NCBI GenBank assembly: GCA_037893225.1
Contig: JAZGUH010000533.1
Location: 2,170,001 to 2,234,000, forward strand
Direction: 5' to 3'
Source: Hippasteria phrygiana
Taxonomy: Eukaryota > Echinodermata > Asteroidea > Valvatida > Goniasteridae
DNA: 64,000 nt
Part shown: positions 1 to 11,270 of the stretch, one piece after another
Layout of the letters: the number at the start of each line of letters is the position of its first letter
How positions within the stretch are numbered: the first letter of the stretch is position 1
Program-made: the position numbers and the translations under genes
Notes under the pieces: model-generated
Seen by the model: the letters and a program-made list of their open reading frames with translations, nothing else
The model's database searches: none
Told to the model about the DNA's origin: nothing

Positions 1-1378
1 ATTTTTCGCTAACGGTAAGCAGAGGCATGAAATTGGGCCTAGTATCGTACGCTACACATTGTGTTGCTAGGCTAATTGTGTTTTGTATTTGAGGTAAAAT
101 GTGCTTCCTAGAAACTTCTTGGGGTGCAAAATAAAGTTGTTTGTATAGGGTATGTCTAAGGGGGAATTGGTTAAGAACGTTTTTTTAATTGAAATAAAAT
201 ATTTTGTGTGTACTTGTGTGTGGTTTTCTGTGACAGTAAACTAGTAATAGTGTCTACTTTCATGCTTGGTATTTGGCTCTATTCTAGAGCATGTGTTCTT
301 AGCCTTTAAAAAATTATGTTTGTGCAATTACAATTGAATTATGTTTTTGTGCCCAGTAAAAGTGTACTTGAGTGTGAGTTTGAATGAACATGAAGTGGTA
401 ACCACACTGCGTCAAATTCATTTACTCCTGTGTGTGTTTCTGGTCTTTGTAAAGAGAGATCCATTTACATTCAGCACTGAAACTTTTCAGAAGACTTTCA
501 CTTTGCATAGCTCTAGTACATTTCCAATTGTTTTCCATAATTTTATATACAAAAACAAATTGGTCTTACTTACATACTTTTTGTTTACATAATTATGTTA
601 ATTGTTCACTGTGACTGTTAAAAACATGGCAAATACTATTTGCATTATTTATATATGTTTACTAACTTCTCTCTGTTTTTATAGACTTTGATACAATATG
701 GCATAGTCTCTTATTTGAGTGACAGAGTCGAGAATGCGTTTCAGTGAAAAGCAATGAACTTGCTATATATCTGTAGACACTAGCAGAGACTTGATTTCCA
801 GCAATGATTCTTTATAGGAACATGTCTTTGCAAAGGTGTAATTTTGCTTTGTCAATGTGTAACTTCTTTTCATCATTTGACCAAGACATCATAGGATTTA
901 AGTAATTGTGCAGCTGGCATACAGATAACTGTTTAAACACAGAGTCAATTTTGTAGAATATTGTGATGAGTCGATGTAGTTGAGCTGTGCCAAATGTAAA
1001 AGCTCTAATGGCTTGTGCAAATGTGGCAGGGTAAATTAAGTTTGTTTTTTGTTTTATTGATTGGAGCTTATAGGAGTAACTCTCCCTGTGGAAAGTGTAT
1101 CTTTTTGTTTTTTTAAATCTAGTTCCTCTGTTTTTTGTGTTTTTGGCTCACAGTAGTGCCCTTCTGGTCTAGTACAGGTACAGTTTCCCCGGTAACATGA
1201 CCTCCAATGACAGTAGCCCATTGATAAGAGACCATGTGCTCTGTACCTTGAGATAGGTCCGTCACTTCCTAGGTTACACAAACAGTATCAAACTGAAACA
1301 TAGAAAGATGCATGTTTTTAATGCGTAAATATGGTGACTCCACCATGACTTTTGATCATTTTTGTTTGTGTTTTACAG
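1..1378. other. 5' flank or intron of the RPA-like gene
   Basis: I see no supported coding sequence or recognisable repeat here. It is AT-rich and ends in a pyrimidine-rich splice acceptor (TTTTACAG, 1371-1378) directly before the ATG of the first coding exon. This suggests that a non-coding 5' exon lies further left or outside the window. A short open frame at 341-592 has no recognisable motif and is not counted as a gene. Confidence 0.5.
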
Positions 1379-1600
1379 ATGACTTCTGTTGCCTTTAAAG
1401 TTCTGTCTACCGCAGAGACCAGAAACAACTCTAAATGTGTGGATGTTATCACCAAAGATGGGAATATCTTTGAAATGTATACAGATGTACGTGAACATCT
1501 TGAGGAACTTCCGGTTGGCGAGTTTAAACAAGCTACCAAAACCAGTATCAACACTACCAAGGATGGACGCACTGTTCTGAGATTAACAGAACAGTCCCGG
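1379..1600 (+). CDS. RPA-like OB-fold gene, coding exon 1
   Basis: The exon has 74 codons and starts with the ATG that directly follows the acceptor TTTTACAG. That start is supported by the paralogue at 19581-20417, whose N-terminus aligns residue for residue from its own Met (for example SKCVDVITKDG here against AKCIDVVMKDH). The exon ends in phase 0 after LTEQSR. Alignment to the intronless paralogue fixes the boundary (VLRLTEQSR-IFTG against VVRLTSNSKIYTG). The donor is CGG|GCAAGT, a GC-AG intron with otherwise perfect consensus. The full spliced product (exons 1379-1600, 4670-4804, 7367-7585, 9237-9295, 11390-11566, 12875-12908) is 282 codons with the stop. I infer a single-stranded-DNA-binding OB-fold protein. 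Exon 2 contains a TAG, so the gene may be a pseudogene. Confidence 0.75.
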
Positions 1601-2518
1601 GCAAGTATACTGAGATTTTTGTTAACTTTTCCCTTGTACATATGGCAATATGCAGGCTGGCCGTTCACATTTAGTTATCATACTAAATGTATTTTTTTTG
1701 ATGGATGTGTTATTGAACTTTCAAATATCAATGTTTTTATGTGAGAAAAATGCAACTAATTATCTTTTAACAGATCTCCCATTGAGGTGATGATATGCAA
1801 CAGAGGTTAACAAGAGTTCACTTGTTAAAAAGGCTAGTTTGTCAACCCAGGCCTTAGTTAACTCATTGAAAGAACATAAAAAAATTACAAATGTTACAAA
1901 AATTAGGACAATAGTGCAAAATGAGTAAAATAAATATACCAGGGAGCCAAATCTACGTTAGTAACTGTAAACAAAAATGACTATGGTTAAATTGATATGG
2001 AATTTTATTTGTGACTGTGACAAAAGAAGTGAACTACTACTATTTGACAGATAGTGAACATTTCCACATGTACACATTTCCTCCTGAATGATCATTAGAG
2101 CGTCACTTTTTAATTTTATGGTTCTAATTTCTGACCGACCCTATTTTATGCTCCGGATTGAGAAAAAAAAACATTTTTTTATGCATCTGACCCTGTCTGG
2201 AATTTCCTACCAATAAAATAAAAGAAATTAAAAATTCATAATCTTAAGAATTTTTGGGGAAAAATTCTGGGAAAAAAATGTCTTCCATGGTAATTTTACG
2301 TATCTAGTAATTGTGGCTGTGCAAAGTGTCTGGTTTACATGACTAGTGTGTATAATGTGTTTACAGTAAACAGCATGAACACTGCAGGCTTGCCGCATGT
2401 GCATTGGGACCAACTGATATTAAAACTTTTCAAGTCCTTAGCACTCATTATTTTTCATTGAATTAAGAAATAAAATATTAACCCTAACCGATGTCAATCC
2501 TGCAAAATCGTCATTGCA

Positions 2519-2735
2519 GTTTTTTGAGGATTTAGGAGGATTGAGGATGAATGGTATTTCAAGTGAGGAGGATGTTAGAGGATTGAGGATGAATGGTATT
2601 TTTGTTAAAAGAGGATTTGGAGGATTGAGGATGAATGGTGTTTTAAGCAGAGGAGGATTTTGGAGGATTGAGGATGAATGCATTTCTTGGGGCAGGGTAA
2701 TTTGATGATTTTGGAGGATTGAGGATGGTTGCTAG
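2519..2735. repeat. Minisatellite, about 5 imperfect units of ~55 bp
   Basis: The core GAGGATTGAGGATGAATG recurs about every 45-60 bp inside intron 1, separated by short variable T- and A-rich spacers. The open frames across it on both strands (2438-2683 -, 2514-2705 +) only reflect the repeat and are not genes. Confidence 0.8.
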
Positions 2736-3289
2736 CAAAAAGGGTCTAGGGGGTTAGGGTTTATGGCTATTTATTTTTAAATAAACTAGAAAATGAAAGT
2801 ATCATTATATAAATGAAAATTTCAAATCTATTCACCTCTCAAAATGTGTTACATGTCTAGTTCACAAATACACATTAGAAATCGGGTGAATTAAAGCAAG
2901 TTGAATAACATATATCTATGGCGACGTCTGCGGTCAAAATGTATCAGATGACACAGAGTTCATGTACCTATTGGAGATTGTGAGTGTTGAAGTGACGGGT
3001 AGAACAATGAATGTAAAATTATGTTTTAAATCATCAACACAAGCCGAGCGTGATCAGCAAACTTTGGTCGATATTCGTCGGGGGGAGTGACAACAATTTT
3101 TGACTGTAAAGTCAATTTGGGGATTTAATAACTGTATATTTGAAAAGTATTTGGCTATGTAAAAGTGTTAAATATTTTGGAGATGATTTGATTTCTTTTT
3201 TGAAATTGTGTTAAAGTGAGCATAGATTTGAGCTTCATTTTCTCAAAACAGGAGGTGAAGACTATATGATGACTCCGAAAGGTATCAGT

Positions 3290-4451
3290 CAGGGTTGTTT
3301 GATTGAAATCATTGATTTAAATCATTGATTTAAATCATTGATTTAAATCACTGGAATTTTTATTTTAAAATCACTAATAAAAATCTCGTTTTGATTTTTT
3401 GCTTATTTGTTATTTTTTTAAATATAAAAACAATACCTGTTATTCAAAGCTGACTGTCATTAACTTTAAATTGCTTATACTCAGTCTAAAGGGATGTATA
3501 AGGCCAGTTTCCTGAAACAGTGTACTACTATACCGTCACATTTACAATGTACATATACCGGTGAAATGCATATGATTCTGAAGTACACTGTGTGTGTAAT
3601 GTGCTACCTGCATGTATGATATTCCTCTCTTATGTACATGATACATATAAGTTTAAATAGCTAATGCATGTTGTAATGCACCTATCAAATACTCCCTGTC
3701 CTGATCTGACCCCTTCCCCTGCTCCGAATCCCCCTCCTGTCCCTTCTGCTCCCCCTTTCCTACCCCCCATCCCTTCCCCCCTCCCTTCCCCCGTTCCCTT
3801 CCCTTTCCTTCCCGAAAATATTAAGTTCATCAGGCATATAAGGACTTTCTGTTGAGTTGTATAAAAATGAGAATTATAAATTGTTTTGTTGGGATTTTTA
3901 ATGATTTTTATGAAATATTTATGTTTTCTAAAATTGTAATTTTGCCTCATTGTCTCTGCTAAAACCGTCTATATTCTAACATAGGTGTAAATCTTCAATG
4001 GTACTCTGTCCATTGAAAGTTCAATTGTCTGGTTTCCATTCTATAACTGCAAATGCAAACTGATGCTGAAGGACAATATTTCCATCGCAAAAATTGTAAA
4101 AACTTTTACAGGATCAGATAAGGACAGTGCGTTAAAAAAATATGGGGGCTGCATTAAATATTTGTATTCCACCATGAGAGGAGGGGGGTTCCTGTTATCA
4201 ACTTGGATTAGAAATGTGCAGTATGATGGTGATGCTGTAACAGATTTTAAGACAAACTTTGTATTCTAGAAAAGAATATGATAAATGAAAGGGATTTCAG
4301 TACTGATTTCATGAACACTTGTGTGTGGTTATACTTGACTTTCAATGATGGTCATTTTAATTGACTTATTTGAAACAAATGTTTTATGTCAATGGTACGA
4401 TGATTAAAAAATCTGATTTAAATTTTTTAAATCTGATTTTTATCAACCCTG
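3290..4451. mobile_element. Non-autonomous hAT-like element with 8-bp target duplication
   Basis: The element starts CAGGGTTG and ends CAACCCTG, a perfect terminal inverted repeat of 8 bp. Inside each end is a looser inverted region built from GATTTAAATC-type sequence; the left end is a tandem array of ATTGATTTAAATC (about 3301-3352). It is flanked by GTATCAGT (3282-3289) and GTATGAGT (4452-4459), an 8-bp target duplication with one mismatch. CAGGG ends and 8-bp duplications are typical of hAT elements. The longest internal open frame (4063-4269, 68 codons) shows no hAT transposase motif, so the element is non-autonomous. It lies wholly inside intron 1 of the RPA-like gene. Confidence 0.8.
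3698..3815. repeat. Polypyrimidine tract inside the hAT-like element
   Basis: About 118 bp on the + strand are almost entirely C and T, with many CCCCT and CCTTCC runs, in a region otherwise poor in GC. Such homopyrimidine tracts can form triplex DNA. The proline-rich open frame across it is a composition artefact. Confidence 0.7.
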
Positions 4452-4669
4452 GTATGAGTATGTGTGTTCAGCATATAATGTTTTAAACTGTTCTTTTTTA
4501 TTTTTTTCAATCGACTGAGTCTCCCTCAAGGGCAACAAAATATATAAGAATGCTAGAATTTAAAAGGGTTGTCTTTACAAAACTTCATACATGTTAAATG
4601 AACAGTATTGGACTGTTTATTTGTAACCAATATCAAGTCTAATAAAAATATTTTGCTATTTGTTTCTAG

Positions 4670-4804
4670 ATCTTCACAGGGCAGATTTTCAGCATTGACA
4701 GTGCCATCCTTGACACGTATTATAAAGCGCCTACAGTGCATGTCCATGAAGCATTAACAAAGTAGCCAAATACACGCCTGTCCATCATTGGAAAAATTGA
4801 ATCG
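4670..4804 (+). CDS. RPA-like OB-fold gene, coding exon 2 (contains in-frame TAG)
   Basis: The exon has 45 codons, with acceptor TTTCTAG| and donor TCG|GTAAGT, phase 0 at both ends. Translation starts IFTGQIFSIDS, matching IYTGETFSTDC of the paralogue, and ends RLSIIGKIES, matching RFSVIGAVKAL. This is the strand and loop before the OB-fold core. Codon 32 (4763-4765) is TAG; the paralogue has Lys/Gln around this column. If translated as read, the protein stops after 105 residues. Because the exon is a multiple of three and phase 0-0, skipping it would keep the rest in frame (about 236 residues). Exon boundaries, frame and splice sites are otherwise intact, which argues against long decay. Confidence 0.7.
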
Positions 4805-5163
4805 GTAAGTAAACGAGAAGACAATTGTGCTTGTAAAAAAGACTAATAAGGCCCTAAAAAATATATGTTTGGCCTCTGGTCATCAGTCCGTGCATCGATT
4901 TTGATTATGCGTGTCAATTTGTTTTTCTCCATATTTTGTGCAGTACGTAACTGTATAACAGTTATTGCGGTACTGCCTTAAATTTTGTGGGAAGGTGAAC
5001 CTTGTAAATAAATGTTAAAATTAATATTAAAAGCTTGTGTTTATCATTTTCAAAAATGTCTCTGGTTCCAGCCAGTGATTAAAACCACATTGCTTTTTAT
5101 GGTTTAAACATAAATGCATTGTGGTACCATTTACCCAAAAATTAATCAATATCCAAAAGGTGA

Positions 5164-6582
5164 GCTTTTGATTGTGTGGATGATGTAATCCCACTAGGCA
5201 AATTGAAGAAGCTGAATTTGTCATCTTCTGTAATTAATTGGTTTAAGTCGTGCCTAGGCGGTCGTAGTTATTCTGTAAATATTAAGGGCACAATATTGAA
5301 GGTCTTGCCCATAGACATTGGCGTTTCACAAGGGTCGATCTTAGGGCCACTTTTATTCATTGTTTATAGTAATGATTTTCAATCTTGTATATTATCTCAA
5401 AATTGCAACTTATTTATGTATGCAGATAACTCCACGTTAACGTGTAGCTCCTTTAGTATTAACGAAATCGAAAGGAACTTGAATGTAGCTTTTGCTAGTA
5501 TTCACAACTGGTGCATCAGAAACAAACTAACATTAAATGCCAACAAAACCAAATGTATGCTTATTGGTTCAAGGCACATATCCAACATCGACGTGAACGT
5601 GTGCATTGTTGATAAGGTTATCGAAAAAGTGAAATCTTGTAATTGCTTGGGTGTGTAGTTGTTGATGAAACATTAAGTTGGGGTACACATGTTGAATATG
5701 TAAGGAAGACTGTTTTGTCTAAATTGGGTACGTGTGTTAAACATAATTCATGATTACGTTCCTCAAAGCAGCCTGCACACACTTTTTGTAAGTTTAGTTA
5801 TGCCATCTTCTGAGTATTGCTGTACGGTGTGGGGATCGAGGAAGGTACATATCTCACGACAATATACCCTCAACAAATGTCTAAAAAGAGCCGCATGGAT
5901 AATCCTTAAATGTAGTTTGCTCATCACCCCTTGAGCTGATATGTTTGCCAGACTAAATTGCATTTCTTTTAATGATAGAGTTCAGTCGAAAAAGGCTATC
6001 CTTGTTTTTAAAAGCCTTAACAAAATGACTTCTTTGTACATGACAAATCTGTTAACACCACAGTGATTTGTGAAATATGACAATCGACCCAAAGGGTACT
6101 GAAAGTTCCTTTCGCCAAAAAGGAATGCTACGTGACAAGTTTTGCTGTGACTGGTGCCAGTATATGGAATAATCTGCCTGAACAAATGAGAACCATAAAC
6201 TCCTTAAGTACATTTAAATCTGAGCTACGTAAAGCCATCTATTAGTGATATTTTTGTCATTTACGCTGATCTGTGGAGTTATAAATTTGGTTGCCTAATT
6301 ACTTTGGAGCCGGATTGAAATTTTCCCTTGTTTTTCACCTAAAAGGTTTTTTTTGCGGGTTTTTCGGCCATCCTGTAAATCAGCAATAGGCTTCTGGAGA
6401 GTTGAAAAGTTATTACCTGAAAATTGATTTATTTGTGTAAACATTATTGTATTTGTTAAAATATTTTGTATGAATGTGTAAATATTCAGTTTTAACTAAA
6501 AGTATGCGGGGCTCCAACGGAAACCAGTTTTAAATTGTTTAGGCATACCCTGGGTAATGAAATGTAATAAATAAATAAATAA
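5164..6582 (+). mobile_element. 5'-truncated, decayed non-LTR retrotransposon (LINE)
   Basis: Homology begins inside the reverse-transcriptase domain at AFDCVDD (5164 on), the motif-A region of CR1/Jockey-type LINEs. It continues in one frame to 5658 through GVSQGSILGPLLFIVY (motif B region) and the catalytic motif, then through NKLTLNANKTKCMLIGS. The catalytic tetrad reads YADN (5419-5430) instead of YADD, so the second metal-binding Asp is lost. Frameshifts and stops follow. The C-terminal part is recognisable in pieces (EYCCTVWG, LNKCLKRAA, LPEQMRTINSLSTFKSELRKA around 5815-6240). The element ends in a short AATA-type tail (6565-6582). The 5' part is missing, as expected of target-primed reverse transcription. 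It is inactive and lies in intron 2. Confidence 0.85.
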
Positions 6583-7366
6583 GGTGGCTTAGACCATTTG
6601 TACTGTTAAATTGATGTCTGTTAAAAAAACCAGGTTCTGTTCTGAATGTGTAGAAGGGCTTGTTTTTGAAACATTTTGAAGGCAAAGTTCAAGTCATAAA
6701 AGTTGGTTTGGGTGTATGGAAAATGGGAAGGAACATGTTGAGGGTAGCTAGCAAAAATGAGGAGCATGCCTACAGGTATGAAAATGCACCAAGCAGATGT
6801 GGAGTTCACAATTAGTATAGGCACATGGGGAACACCAAGGCATGGTGAGTGATCTAGGCAAATGAGGGGCAGCAAGGAATGGGGAGGGCACCAAGGCAAA
6901 TGATGGAGGAGGACATCAAGACATATGATGACACCAAAAAGTAAAATAGTATTCACTTTTTTTGTTCAATCTAACGTTTAAAAGAAAATCCTCCATCCCA
7001 TGAAAAAACAAAAAACTCTGCATTGCCACACCAATTACGGAATTTGGTCTGAACAGAGACTGACTATTTTTTTATTTGGCATAGATGGACAATATGCAAG
7101 TATGTTGTATGTGCAACATGTATACGAGAGGTTTTGATATAAAACAATTAGCAATACATGATGCAATATATAACTGTCTTGTTGTGTTGTGTTTATTAAT
7201 CACCAGAAGAATGATGTGACATTATACGAGGTGTAATGGAAATAAATAAATCGTCACAAAATCCACAAGGGAAATAAATAAATGTTAGAATTAACAAGTG
7301 CTTGTCAACTTCTAGTTTATGCAAAAGATTTAAGTACATGTAAATGACCTTTTGCTTTCTATACAG
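6583..7366. other. Intron 2 remainder
   Basis: Apart from the acceptor (CTATACAG ending at 7366), I see no gene, RNA or recognisable repeat. The open frame on the - strand at 6621-6956 has no motif and no splice context. Confidence 0.5.
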
Positions 7367-7585
7367 ATCTCGCCCATTAAAGAAGGCCCAAAATCCAAGC
7401 GCAAAGAAGTGGAACTAAGTGATGTGAATGACAGCAGCAAGAAAGTAAAAGTCAACCTGTGGAGCACGAAATCTGAACAACTCACTTTGCCAGAGAACAA
7501 CACTACCATCACCATGTGCAATGTCTACTCCAAACCCTTCAGTGGAACAATCAACTACAATAGTACAGCACAGACATATGTTGAT
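7367..7585 (+). CDS. RPA-like OB-fold gene, coding exon 3 (OB core)
   Basis: The exon has 73 codons, phase 0 to phase 0, between acceptor ATACAG| and donor GAT|GTAAGT. It encodes the most diagnostic part of the protein: ISPIKEGPKSKRKEVELSD followed by KKVKVNLW. The pattern S-P-x-K, a basic turn, an acidic strand (LSDVND) and a strand ending in LW resembles OB-folds of the RPA70 DNA-binding domains, where the LW(G) motif closes the barrel. The Trp codon is TGG at 7460-7462; the paralogue has TAG at the equivalent codon. The remainder (TITMCNVYSKPFSGTINYN) forms the later strands. The family call rests on motif recognition only. Confidence 0.75.
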
Positions 7586-7650
7586 GTAAGTTTAGGACAT
7601 TGCAAAAATCCACAAACTAATTTTTTTTTTTTACACAAACTCTTTATATA

Positions 7651-8713
7651 AGCCATGTTTCTATGGGACTTTTTATTATGTGGTCTTGCGGAAACTTGCC
7701 AATTCCTTCACATAATTCTACGTTGCGTTTCTATTTGGAGTCTTTTTTACTGTGACAACGTTTATTTGCCTTTGAGGATGGCAATGTCACATGCGTTAAT
7801 AATTACTTTTGCTTTAAAACAGATAGATGTGGCGACGTGGTGTAATAAATTGCATTGTAGTCAGCTACCATACATGTACACATATCGATTGTTTACAATG
7901 TGGTTTCTGTGTGGTCGCGATAGTTATACACAGAGGGACTGTTTCCATATTGGACTTTATCGTCTGTGATAACTTTTAGAGGCCGTGCGGATATCTTCTG
8001 CAAAGACTTTCAGCTTGGTAGTTTTAGATCAAAGTCGAAAGGAATGTTAGTTTACTGAGCATTTCCATTGGACTTAATTTTGTCATTCTAAAGAAAATTT
8101 GTGGTAGATTGACAAAAATAAGTCTGATGAGATTTGAAGGTTTGCATGGTAAGAAGCAATAAGGTAACTAGTTTGTGGTGTCATCAAAGATGGAACTTTT
8201 GTTTCTGTGGAGGACAGGGTACGCTGGCTCATGTTATAACTATGGTGTGCTGGGTAAAGGGTTCTTGAGAGTGAAGGTGGGGTTTGGTGCGGTGCTGGTT
8301 GGAGCTACATGGTACAGAACAAGTATTCGGCTGGAGGGTTGGGGGTGTAAGGATATAGAAGATCTTGTGTTCAGGTTTGGGGGCTGTGGATCGGACACGG
8401 GGATAGGTAATCCCATTACCTGGGTCGAAGCAGGGCTGGGATTGGTCTGGTTCTTGTGCATGGTAATGCTTAGTTGTGGAATTCTGGATAAAAGGGTGAG
8501 CTGCTGAATCTTCCCAAAATTAGCTTCGGAGATACTAGAACCACTATAAGCTCAGGTAACAGGTAGTGGAAATGCGTGTGCAAGGATGCAAGGGTGGATC
8601 TATGGTGACACTGATGTGGTGATGAAGTAGAGCAAAGTCGCCTTAATTGGTAAGGATGCAACGAGAATTGCAGTGTTGCACATTGCAGCATAAGTTAAAT
8701 GGAAACATGGTTG
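7651..8713. mobile_element. Possible non-autonomous TIR element
   Basis: The stretch between CCATGTTTCTAT (about 7652) and ATGGAAACATGG (about 8699) is bounded by roughly 12-bp inverted sequences. It has a different texture (GT-rich, 8175-8510) from the surrounding intron. I could not find a clear target duplication, so this may be chance. Long open frames on both strands here have no recognisable domain. Confidence 0.25.
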
Positions 8714-9236
8714 TATTCTTGGTCCTGATAAATGCTGAACAGTTGATCTAAAGTGTGTTAGCCAATGAATCACACAAAATTTAGTTTATATGATTTATAT
8801 ACATGATCGTATAAACCAGTTAAAATCAATGACAATAACTATGTGTGCAGCTCTGACTGGTACTTACTTGTACCCATTTCTCCTACATGCATGGACAGAA
8901 ACAATGGTGATGATAGTGCTTTATGCAAGAACATGTGCATCACAGTCTCAATGTAAATGCAAATACACAATGTGGAGATGAATTAATTGCAAACTACAAA
9001 AGTATGGCCATATAATGAAATTCCAAAACACAATAGTTATGCAATTTTAAACAAATTGCTCAGTAGCTTTTTTCTTTAGAAATGTTTGTATACAATTTAC
9101 AGAAATGAAATTGTCATTCTGCAATTTCAGGATGTTACTATTACATGTACATGTACATGTATGTTTTCTCAGTGAATTTTTCACCACAACTGCTTACAAG
9201 TTCAATAATTAATTTGTTTTGTGCCTTATTTTGTAG

Positions 9237-9295
9237 CTGCCTACAACTGAGAAGACAACAACAATTGTTATCACTGCATTTATGAAGAAACCTGC
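9237..9295 (+). CDS. RPA-like OB-fold gene, coding exon 4
   Basis: This short exon of 59 nt lies between acceptor TTTTGTAG| and donor CTGC|GTAAGT, entering in phase 0 and leaving after two bases of a codon. It encodes LPTTEKTTTIVITAFMKKPA (the last Ala is completed in exon 5), which aligns with KLTGETEKDITIEGFSEES of the paralogue. It is too short to detect on its own and is supported by the splice sites, phase and paralogue alignment. Confidence 0.65.
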
Positions 9296-9706
9296 GTAAG
9301 TTTGTTTTTTTTAACTTATTGCTTTGTTGAACATTTCACTTTGTTTTCAATTCTATTATGTAAATTCAATGTTACGTGGTGGTTGTTGAAAAATTTCTGT
9401 CATACTGTTTGTTTTATCATGGCTTCCCCTTTATATTATGCCCACCTGACCAGTTTTAATGACCATTTGACTTTCTTGTGGGCAATATTGTTACCTTTAA
9501 AATGGGATTAAACATAAAACCAAGCGCTTGATAAATGACAGCTTGAAATTGTTTGTACTGGTAAACATGTGCACTAAAATGAAGTTTTTTGTATTGACAG
9601 GAAATGGAGGCCCAAAAAATACTGGTACATGTATATATATGAAGAAAAAGCTGTGTTTTTTGTCTGTGGTATATCTACTTATTTTATATTCTTTGTATGC
9701 ACTTTA

Positions 9707-10170
9707 AAGAGCAACTCCAATGATTTCCAACTTTTCCTAGGTTTTACTTTAATTGAGAAGAGTTATGTCAAATAAAATACATACTTGTCAAGATCACCAT
9801 CTTAGAAGCCTGTTTTTATATTAAAAAAAATCATTTTTGTTGCCTTTCTTTCTGAGAGTCTATCCCAGTTTTGTGAAAATGACCATGACGTGAAAGCTTA
9901 TTTACATTTAATGAACATTAATTTGATGTATTACTGTTGAGCATGCAGAAAACATTGTGTGCAGCTTTCTAGAGTACTCTGTCATGTTTCTTTCATTTCT
10001 CAACAGTGCCGCCTGCGGCCAGTTTGTGGAAAGTTTGCATAAACTCTAAAGAAACTGGTAATCATTTCTTGAAAAATAACACAACATTGACTTGCAAAAC
10101 AAACATGATTTTGTAATGAATAAGTCATTTGTTTATTCTAATACTTTTTAAAGCAGTTGGAGTTGCTCTT
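9707..10170. mobile_element. MITE with 14-bp TIRs and TA target site
   Basis: The element begins AAGAGCAACTCCAA and ends with the exact inverse TTGGAGTTGCTCTT. Both ends are flanked by TA (9705-9706 and 10171-10172). Length is 464 bp with no coding potential. TA duplication and short TIRs fit a Tc1/mariner-type MITE. It lies in intron 4 of the RPA-like gene. Confidence 0.8.
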
Positions 10171-10477
10171 TATAATTCCAAGCTTTGTCAATTCTGAAAC
10201 ATTATGAGATTCTGAATGATTTTAAAAGAATGACACTGACTGGTGATAAATGTAGTTTGATTTTTTAGGCTGCAGTTAGTTTGTGTGACTGATAAGTTGT
10301 GAGAAATATTAAACAGTTCTCTTCATCACCCTTCTGTAAGTTTGCTGCTCATGTTTTTGAGCACTCGGACCAAATGGAATTGTGTTACATTCAAAGGAAT
10401 TCAGGCTTCTACAATTAAGAATGCTGTCCATTAAATTGTATGTAGAAACTAAAATAAATTGTTCATTAAACAATCGA

Positions 10478-10613
10478 CAAGGGAAACTGACTAGGTAAAT
10501 TTTGAATACATTTTTCAAAGTGAACAAAGAAAGTGGCAGGAGCATGCAGGATTCGAACCTGCGACTTTTGGAATATTGTACCGGTATTTATACCAACTGA
10601 ACTATCTTGCCCT
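10478..10613 (-). mobile_element. tRNA-derived SINE copy (minus strand)
   Basis: On the - strand it starts AGGGCAAGATAGTTCAG, an A-box-like tRNA head, with the B-box GGTTCGAATCC about 50 nt later. It continues into a body shared with the other copies (CACTTTGAAAAATGTATTC). The tRNA part lacks a proper cloverleaf, so this is a SINE and not a working tRNA. With the + copy at 10655-11025 it forms an inverted pair: the body at 10478-10545 is the reverse complement of about 10935-11000. Confidence 0.7.
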
Positions 10614-10654
10614 ATGGTGGTCTCATAAGTTAAAAAGTCGTATTCTCATTGTAT

Positions 10655-11025
10655 GCGCACAATGTCGCTTCTCTGGTTGTATTGTAAATTGTGTGATTGC
10701 TGGGTATACACGGCATTTTGGGTTTATGACTTGTGAGTAGCGCCCACTCGATGACAATTTGGGAGACTGCCAACAAATAGGGCAACAGATAGCTCAGCTA
10801 GGTAGAGCACTGGTACGGTATAATAATATTGTAAGTGCTGTGATATAGTTTACTATGTTGAGCGTTCCTAAATGCCGATTATTATTGTTATTGTTATTAT
10901 TATTATGTATTCTGGTGGTTCCAAGTTTGAATTCTGCTCCTGCCAGTTTCATTTTTACTTTGAAAAATGTATTCAAAATTTACCTAGTCAGTTTCCTTTG
11001 TGGATTGTTTGACGAATTATAAGGA
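10655..11025 (+). mobile_element. tRNA-derived SINE copy with internal microsatellite
   Basis: A 5' block (TTGTATTGTAAATT ... TTTATGACTTGTGAGTAGCG) is followed by the tRNA-like head AGATAGCTCAGCTAGG (about 10788). The head is interrupted by extra sequence and a TTATTG/TTA microsatellite (about 10876-10908). The body CACTTTGAAAAATGTATTC in variant form then resumes near 10955. The same 5' block and head recur at 11050-11270, so the two copies sit head to tail. Confidence 0.65.
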
Positions 11026-11049
11026 AAAGGGTGGTATCTTCATTGAGTG

Positions 11050-11270
11050 ATTCCCACAATGTTGCTTCCAGGTTGTATTGTAAATTTGGTGTGTATACAT
11101 TCTGGGTTTATGACTTCTGACTAGCGCCCACCTGAACAAAGATATTGACAATTTGGGAGTCCATCAACATAGGGCAAGATAGCTCAGTTGGTAGAGCGCC
11201 GGGACAGTATTCCAGAAGTTGCAGGTTCGAATCCCACTCGCTAGTTTCTTTGTTGACTTTGTAAAATTAA
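11050..11270 (+). mobile_element. tRNA-derived SINE copy, best preserved
   Basis: The tRNA-like region at 11173-11245 has A-box TAGCTCAGTTGGTAGAGC and B-box GGTTCGAATCC with normal spacing, the RNA polymerase III internal promoter. Upstream is the shared block TTTATGACTTCTGACTAGCG. The D-arm and T-arm look tRNA-like, but no acceptor stem pairs cleanly and the sequence runs on into the SINE body (TTTCTTTGTTGACTTTG). I therefore do not call it a tRNA gene. Confidence 0.7.

Noticed and set aside
4063..4269. 68-codon open frame inside the hAT-like element
   Set aside because: No hAT transposase or zinc-finger motif; too short and isolated to support a gene.
11173..11245. Functional tRNA gene
   Set aside because: A- and B-boxes are present but there is no paired acceptor stem, and the sequence is part of a SINE with several copies nearby.
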